Assembly: GCA_030765065.1 (NCBI GenBank)
Contig: CM060990.1
Span: 670,932,118-670,996,117, forward strand
Length of the DNA: 64,000 nucleotides
Direction of reading: 5' to 3'
From: Deroplatys truncata
Lineage: Eukaryota > Arthropoda > Insecta > Mantodea > Mantidae
Made by a program: the position numbers and the translations under genes. Of the stretch, positions 57,432-64,000 are shown in pieces. The stretch's first letter is position 1, and every line of letters starts with the position of its first letter. The notes beneath the pieces are model-generated. The model searched no databases, was not told the DNA's origin, and saw only the letters and a list, made by a program, of their open reading frames with translations.

Positions 57432-57813
57432 GGTGGCGCCGTGGCCGAGTGGTTAGACCGCTCGCCTCCCACCGAGGCGGACCGGGTTCAATCCCAGGGA
57501 CCTGCATGTGGGATTTGTGGTTGACGAAGCGGCGTCTGGGCGGGTTTTCTCCGGGTTCTCCGGTTTCCCCCGCCATTCATTCCACCAACTGCTCCATCAT
57601 CACCTTTCCTTTCATCCATTTCACCAACATTTCGCTTCATCCACTTCCTTCATCCCATACCAGGCATCGGGCTGATCACCCATCCTGGATGTTCTGTCTG
57701 ATCCATGAGTGTCTGTTCCTCGACGGGCCTGTGACCCCAGGCACCCGCCTGTAAGTCCTGGGGGGTGTAAGTACTACATAAGAGGAGGGTAAACAGATAA
57801 TGAATGAATGAAC
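57432..57813 (+). mobile_element. SINE-B copy 2
   Basis: Head GTGGCGCCGTGGCCGAGTGG, B box GGGTTCAATCCC, complete body and TGAATGAATGAA tail. Flanks GGTTTAGAGTTAG (57419-57431) and GGTTTAGAGTGAG (57814-57826) are a 12/13 target duplication. Confidence 0.93.
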
Positions 57814-57826
57814 GGTTTAGAGTGAG

Positions 57827-58850
57827 TTTAGAGTGCTTTGAGAAGGTTACGCACGGTGAGCGAAAATTTCTAGAACCACTTCCTCTGAATGATATAAAAC
57901 TCGTCTAATTCTCCCTGCGACCTGTTAGGATATGTTTATAATAAATATTTTGGTTTTATAGTGAAACATCTTCCGGATTTAAACTGAAGTATTCCAACAT
58001 TAGGTTTTGGTTTAGAAACCATCAGATTTCAAAGTAGCGTAGAAAAAGGCTTTAATTTGAGAGATAAATCCAATAATAAACAGCACCTAATAGTCCGTGA
58101 AGGCCAACAAATGTCACTGTTTTTAAAACATCCCGTTTTATCACTCCTTACAACAGTGTAACAATATAGAACAAACTTGAAGCGGATGTAATCCACCGAA
58201 TCAATACTGCAAATAGTGCTTATGTAGCAAAGACCCGCATTTACCTTGACAGTCACGCTCGCAACTTCGGTCGTGACTCGAATCTGAACACACACAGGAG
58301 TTTTGTGACATTTTATGAATCAACCAAAATACATTATTGTAGTTTATCAATCGATACACATTTTAGATTATATAAACTTCTGTGAATAATATTAAAGACA
58401 CGTGTTAACAAAACCTTAAGTTCGAATATTTAACCGAATCCATGAATTGGTCCATAATCTCTGAGAGACGGAAGGTAAATTAGTTGCGCACTCAGTATTT
58501 TCACTGCTTGGATAATGAACGCCACAAGCAAATTGTACGATAGAAACCAAAACTGCAATAAGGTTAACACCTATTCAATATTTTCTAACAAGGAGACAAC
58601 AGCAAATTTAACTCCGTGATTAAATTCAAACCTTGCTCATATCTTGTAGACTCCTTTCTAATTACACTAGCAAAATATCGCAGCTTTAAACAGTCTAGTG
58701 TTTCTCGTCGCGGTATGTGTTATAGCGTACCGACTATGTAATATGATGTAGCCCTAAAGGGAGTTGTAGTGTAACCCGTATAGTGATGGTCCTGTAGGAT
58801 ATTGTCACGGGCACTCTGGTTGTGCCTCGACTTGTGCAGGGCGTGGTTTC
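57827..58850. other. No gene seen
   Basis: An 88-residue minus-strand frame at 58029-58295 lacks any motif. Confidence 0.45.
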
Positions 58851-58869
58851 AGCTCCGGCTTTCTTTTTG

Positions 58870-59150
58870 TAAATGTTTAACGACCATTCTTACTACATAT
58901 GGCACGACAGGTGTTGGACACTAATGCACGAAATGAAATGCTTTATTGGGAAAGGAACTTTGGGAAGGAAACCTTAGTTTAAGGTACCTCCCCGAAATTT
59001 GCCAATTATGAAGACAGAGGAAAACCTGAAAGACACCCCAGTAAGGGAGGGAAGTCCTGGAAGGATATGAATCGCAGACATCTCGTTCATGAGCCCGTGA
59101 CTTAATGAACTCGACGACCCGTGTCAGTCAGCTCCAGCTGGCCTGCGACT
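58870..59150 (-). mobile_element. SINE-C copy 6
   Basis: The reverse complement gives the SINE-C tail (TTAACGACCATTCTTACTAC on plus), the body GGGAAGGAAACC and the head GAGCCCGTGACTTAATGAAC. B box position ATGAATCGCAGA is eroded. Confidence 0.72.
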
Positions 59151-60449
59151 GATTGCAGAGAGGTAGGGGTTGCTGTAGATTACGGAACTATCCGTAACTC
59201 CTATCGGGACGCGGGTAGAAATCTCAAGAATTCCTCTCTCTTCCGACTTCCTGTGAACCGTCTAGAAGACACCTTTCGGGTAAGCAAAGAAGGTTGACTG
59301 CTGCCTCTGTGTTCCATTCAGTTCTGTTCTGCTGTTTCCTAAGCGAGTTACAGCGTGCGGGCAAGTAGCAATTTTCTACGCAAGGAGAACAGAATCCCGA
59401 GTTCGAACGATACAAGACAGAAGAGGCTGAGAGGTAACTGAAGTACTACAAGCAGGAAAAACAAATGGTAACTAGAGAAAGCAGGATCAAGTCAAAATAT
59501 TTCTGTTTCGTCTTGATTTGAGTCTCCCTGGAGACAAAACTTATATCTGATTTACTGTATTTTATTCTATTTATTTTATTTGATATATTTTATTTTAAAA
59601 TAGTTTAATTAAAACCGAAGTTAAGATATAATAGTTATACGTGATACAATTATTAAAAGTAGATTTTTTGAGAATAGAAATGTTTCCGAAACGCCGCCTT
59701 ATGCAGAAAAAATGCAGTTAAGTGGACATATTGGACATCAGCACAACATAACCCTCTCCAATTGCGTTACGATGCTCGTACGATGCTACGACCTGAATAA
59801 AAATAACTCGCACAGGAAGCGATAGTGTGTCTGTTCCTAGTATTTTGCTAATATAATTAGATTGTAAATGTTCTGGTCATTGAGGCCCATAACAGACATT
59901 TGCAACATTTTAACATACCTCATCAGATAATGATACTGGCTCGCTCCGAACCAGATGTTTTAGGTTGTACGTTAACATCAATATTATTCTGGTTTCACTC
60001 TCGGGTTTGTAGGTGTTCCCGTGTCCTCAAAGGAGCCCTGTTAGGGAACAGCTGCAGTCTCATCCGGGAGTGCGGGCGCGATAACCTTTACGATAAGATT
60101 TCCGAATAAGATCTGCACTACGATAAATTCCCTAAAGCGGTGAAAGCAAAGGAACGTATGGCAAAGTACTCGGGGTTCGCTTCCGCCGTATTTGTCATAT
60201 TGTCCTTTATCTGAAAGGCCTTTGGTAGACGCAATGGGACACTAATCCTCTCCACACAAACACCAATACATGCTGCTGCCTATGAGGTTCATAATATCAA
60301 CGTAAAATCTCCGCCTCAGAGTAATAAACAAACACATTATATTAAACGTTTTTATGTTTAGATTACCTCCTCATGCTATTTATTTATATTATTTCATGCA
60401 CCTATGCAATTCTGCTCACACTTGCTTTAGATAATGGAGGCCGTATGTA
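59151..60449. other. No gene recognised
   Basis: Mixed composition and short open frames only. Nothing supportable. Confidence 0.45.
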
Positions 60450-60451
60450 TA

Positions 60452-61085
60452 CAGGGTAGACCATTTAAGTTGAGACTGTACAATATCTCCATAACTAAGC
60501 GTTGTAGAAAGAAATGTCTTGAACAAAACTTGCTTGATATTATGGGGGAAAGTAAATGCCATTAGTCGTATTTTATTTGGAGGACGTTGTGATGGTTATC
60601 CGAGTGTCAATTTATTTTTTTTTAAATGCGAAGTTACCTTTCTTATGCGTTCTCACTCCTCATAAAAAACTAAACAACATTTGTAATATAGCACTTTGAA
60701 TGTCTGTGTCAATGTCTCATTGTCTCCTCACCTATTGTTATTATGCTGTACTGTTGAATGGGTCAACGATTCATTACGCTCTTCGTACACAGACATTCAG
60801 AATTTTCATTGATATTTACGTTGGTGTAAGATCAATTGCAAGGTTCTTTATACATAAGTTGTTTAGTTATTTATAAGGAATGAGAAAACAACATATAAAA
60901 GGTAGGTTCCCATCTAAAGAAATTAAATTGACCCTAAAATGACCATCATAACATCCTCCAAACAAAACAGACTAATGACGTTTACTTTCCTCCATAACAT
61001 CAAGTAAATTTTATAAAGGACATTTCTTTCTATAACGCTTAGTTTTGGAGATATTCTACAGTCTCAACTTAAATGGTTCGCCCTG
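60452..61085. mobile_element. Foldback TIR element, copy 2, intact outline
   Basis: CAGGGTAGACCATTTAAGTT at the left mirrors the right end CAGGGCGAACCATTTAAGTT (reverse complement). The inverted arms run at least 150 bp with about 85-90% visible agreement. TA flanks at 60450-60451 and 61086-61087. 634 bp, non-coding. Confidence 0.88.
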
Positions 61086-61543
61086 TATACCATACGGAAA
61101 GTTCTATGTTTGTATGTGTTGGGATCTCCGAAGTGCACAATCTACCAGAAATGCAACATGAAAATTTACAGGTTTATAATACTTCAACGCAGAAGCCATA
61201 AAATGACTGAAAATCACGTTTTTTCCTTTGCATGGGTAGTTTTAGTGGTTGGCATTTTGTAAAATCCCATAAGAAATAATCTGGTCAAGGCCGCATTCTA
61301 TTCATGAGCTCATTTTTTGTGATCTTCCCTAATGATATTTGTTTATTTACGTGACAAAGTAAGGCCATTTGGTCTTCTCTTCCGCTCAACCACATAACCA
61401 TATTATGAATGCATTTATGATGCACGTAAATTATATCCAAATGAACACAAACAGAAGTAACACAAATATTAGAAAAACAATAAACCTAAGTTAGCTGAAA
61501 ATATATAGAAACCAAGTTAAAAGTAATAAATATTTTGAAAATT
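61086..61543. other. No gene seen
   Basis: AT-rich, nothing recognisable. Confidence 0.5.
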
Positions 61544-62281
61544 AAGGCAGTATTTTTAACACTTAAATGATTTCAGTCTAATTATATAATATATAGATTC
61601 AATAACAGCCCGCCTTAAAGCAATATGTAGTAATTTGTAAAATGTATGTAACAGCCATTGTATATGTTTATATTGTTGTATACATGTTCAATAATGTTAT
61701 GTGAATGTATTATGTAATTTAATAATGTAGGAGCTGTGAGAAAAATAGGTTAAAAGTTGCTAACAATGAGGTAACCTTGAGGCAATAATGAATTTGAAAG
61801 TTTAACAATACTACTTGTGATTCTTGGAAGCAATAATGTAATTTTAGTTACAGTTTATAAAATAGCCATTCAACAACCAGAAAAAGCTTTAGTTAAATGA
61901 AGGTATTCTATTGCACTAGGATTAGCCAATCAGAAACTAAAATGAAGCGAAATTTACAAATTCAGAAGTCATTTGGTTGTAGACAGTGTTCCTAACCGGA
62001 CGCGAGATGCGTCCTCGAGAAATTTAATACGTATTCAGTGTGAGACGAAAAATAGTTTACGTGTTAAAAAGTGTAAGTAATTAATAAAAATAATCTCACA
62101 GCACTCTCTCTATATCAGTGTTTAAATTGTGTCAAGGATTAATAAATGTAGTGAAGTAAAAATTATAATCTGTGTAAGCCTACAATACAATCAAACAGTT
62201 TCTTCAAATTTGCGCCCGAAACGTGGGGCAAATAACAAATAACAACGTAAAAATAACAATATAACAAAAATAACAACCTCA
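61544..62281 (+). mobile_element. LTR-E copy 5 (solo LTR), internally shortened
   Basis: Starts TAAGGCAGTATTTTTAACAC (TG worn to TA). The U5 part after GTGTAAGCCTACA is deleted. A PBS-like unit CTTCAAATTTGCGCCCGAA + ACGTGGGGC lies at 62202-62229. AAAT at 61540-61543 and 62282-62285 may be the target duplication, but the sequence there is low in complexity, so the right end is uncertain. Confidence 0.7.
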
Positions 62282-62333
62282 AAATATATGCATACAACTA
62301 TATTTACAATAAAATGAGGATATTGTCTCTAAA

Positions 62334-62573
62334 CTAACAATTGTTTTTAACTAAAATGTGCAATATACACGAAATGCCTTTAAAAGTTTGACGCTCCCTA
62401 ACATTTTGTGTCAATGAATTCCAGAGCTTAGCAACTTGGGTGAAAGATGCTGCTACTGATGATGATGGTGGTGGTGGTGGTGATGATGATGATGTATAGG
62501 GATGTTCGGTTAAGTGGTATTCAAAGTATGTGACGATTTTCCAGTGTATATGAAGGTTGTTAGATGAGAACAA
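62334..62573 (-). pseudogene. LINE ORF2 C-terminal remnant with expanded triplets
   Basis: The frame reads ASFTQVAKLWNSLTQNVRER then QTFKGI, the RxWNSLP...F block near the end of many LINE ORF2 proteins. Just upstream, GATGGTGGTGGTGGTGGTGA-type triplets (62455-62495) code for Ser and Pro runs. Confidence 0.6.
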
Positions 62574-62839
62574 GCTTTTAAGTTAGAAGCTAGGTATGTA
62601 GGATAAGTGTTAATGCGTTTAAAGAGAAGATAAAGACAATGAAACTTTCTGTAGTCAATTAGGCGGACAGTATCATGAAATTCGTGGAGAGATAATGTTT
62701 TAAGATCGTAACAACATACATCACAGATGTAGCGTATGCAGTCTTGTGAGCCAGTTTTAATTTACGTGACAGATCAGATCTTAAATCTTAGAGGACGGAA
62801 AGTAATAAACGAACTAGGATATCACCATTGTTTGTGCCA

Positions 62840-63240
62840 AGCTTTTCTTAGAAAGTTCCGGCCGGGCCTAGAATTGGATTGACTACAGAGGGGACTCGGC
62901 ACCTATCCAGAGTGTATAATGTACCTACGGCCCACGAGGAGGAAGGATGAAGCGAGAGGAGATACCGGGCAGCCAGAAACAGGAGCGACGGCACAGCTAT
63001 GAGATGGTCCCTAAGTTGCCAAATAGAAACACCCCGGCAGGCGGACAGGCAGACCGGGGACCCCGCCCCACACAGAGGGAATCCAATGCCCCTCAAGGAC
63101 GTTCGGATACCCCAACACTCAGCCGAAAGTCGAGGGACGGAGAGAGTCGCAAAGAGCATCCTTTTCTCCTGCCACACCGCACCGAAACACAATCGCCTCT
63201 GAAAGAGACCACCGGGATGACAGATGAAATGGAGGGACAG
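62840..63240. repeat. GC-rich repeat block next to SINE-G
   Basis: Composition resembles 55.2-56.2 kb, and both blocks are followed by a SINE-G unit in the same orientation. Open frames on both strands up to 114 residues are composition effects. No motif recognised. Confidence 0.4.
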
Positions 63241-63375
63241 GAAATTCGGGGGATGAAAGAAACCATTCCAGAATTCGCCTGACGACCCGGGAAAACCCCC
63301 AAAAAACCTAACGGTCAGAGTGGGCGATCACCGAGGATCGACCCCGGGACTTCCTGAATGCGGGCCACAGACGTA
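63241..63375 (-). mobile_element. SINE-G copy 2 (tRNA-like head)
   Basis: Minus strand: CCCGCATTCAGGAAGTCCCG then GGGTCGATCCTCGG (B box), GGGGTTTTCCCGGGTCGTCA and a body near GAATTCTGGAATGG. Same order as 56.2-56.35 kb. Confidence 0.62.
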
Positions 63376-64000
63376 AAATGGGTTTATTTTGAAGTGTTTT
63401 AATACTATCCTGTTTGTTTTAAAAACTACACCGTTTGGACAATTGGATCACAAATTCATGTACTTGAACTATGGACTTCGGAAAAATTACAGACTATCCT
63501 ACAACTTTCAAAACTACCCAATTTCATTTGACCCCATACATATATTCACAATTTGACTAGTATGGACAGACGTTTGCACACTTTTTTATGATTTAGCCAA
63601 TCGCGAAAACTGTAGGCTAATTCGGCTTTACAACTATTCCGGTCCTTATTTTCAACCCCACTTACAGATGCTTTTATTTTATAAAATATTTATATTTACA
63701 CCTTAGGAATTATCCAAACATTACCTCTAATTATATTTTAAATCCCCTACGTAGAAATTCGGACTTAATATTGTGAAATCATACTTTAGGACTTGCAAAT
63801 AACATACAGCCCAATTCTTTTCATTTTCGATTTTTAAAATTACCTTTACATTATTTTCAATTCTTGAACCACTTGGCAAATAGGTACACAAATGTGTGTA
63901 TTTACACTATAGATTCGGAGAAAATTATTGCCTACCCTAACATGCTGTCCCTACCGATATTTTCAACCTTTTGCGTACAAATCTATATAATTTGATAATT
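63376..64000. repeat. Diverged satellite-like tract
   Basis: Motifs recur at irregular spacing: ACTATGGACTTCGGAAAAAT then TACAGACTATCC (63466 on), CACCTTAGGAATTATCC (63700 on) and ACTATAGATTCGGAGAAAAT then TATTGCCTACCC (63906 on). A related stretch is at 49560-49720. No coding signal. Confidence 0.4.

Noticed and set aside
62947-63302. 111-114 residue frames on both strands
   Set aside because: Same reason: GC-rich repeat, no domain, overlaps the SINE-G unit.

Overview
This window looks like gene-poor, repeat-packed nuclear DNA from an animal, almost certainly an insect. It is AT-rich. No open reading frame behaves like a host gene, and nearly every recognisable coding trace is a decayed transposon protein (Jockey-type LINE, Tc1, mariner, hAT). 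The mix of 4-bp-TSD LTRs, tRNA-derived SINEs, Tc1/mariner, hAT and jockey-like LINEs fits a large-genome insect. A polyneopteran such as a cockroach, termite or stick insect is my guess, not something shown by the sequence.

I named the repeat families locally. SINE-A (8 copies, tRNA-Val-like head), SINE-B (3 copies, TGAATGAA-type tail), SINE-C (6 copies) and SINE-G (2 copies) are tRNA-derived. Family D (about 14 copies, 0.8-1.2 kb, non-coding) is the most abundant repeat. LTR-E (5 solo LTRs) and LTR-F (2 solo LTRs) belong to LTR retrotransposons and make 4-bp target duplications.

Layout. 0-8.7 kb: a LINE 3' tail with target duplications, a broken LINE ORF1, SINEs, a short TIR element and an RT remnant. 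8.7-11.5 kb: LTR-F carrying a 5'-truncated Jockey-like LINE, next to an orphan heat-shock-type promoter. 11.8-21.3 kb: family D, a TA-flanked TIR element, a hAT with 8-bp TSDs, two full-length dead Tc1-like elements and a LINE C-terminus. 22.5-25.3 kb: a three-layer nest (D inside D, plus LTR-E). 28.8-34.5 kb: D copies, LTR-E and a mariner deletion derivative. 35.9-37.9 kb: remnant of an unusual repeated protein gene split by LTR-F. 38.2-53.7 kb: more D copies, LTR-E inside a foldback element, and three palindromic elements whose two arms both carry transposase C-termini. 53.9-64 kb: SINEs, two GC-rich repeat blocks, two LTR-E copies, a foldback element, a LINE remnant and a satellite-like tract.

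The most notable signals are: (1) palindromic elements built from head-to-head 3' ends of mariner/Tc1 transposons, two copies of one family and one of another; (2) LTR-E copies whose 3' end has absorbed one to three tRNA-Lys primer-binding-site-like units; (3) an orphan protein family whose frame is exactly restored if one LTR and one 4-bp TSD are removed; (4) a heat-shock-element plus TATA promoter with no recognisable gene; (5) the uncharacterised family D, whose mobility is shown by a clean nested insertion.
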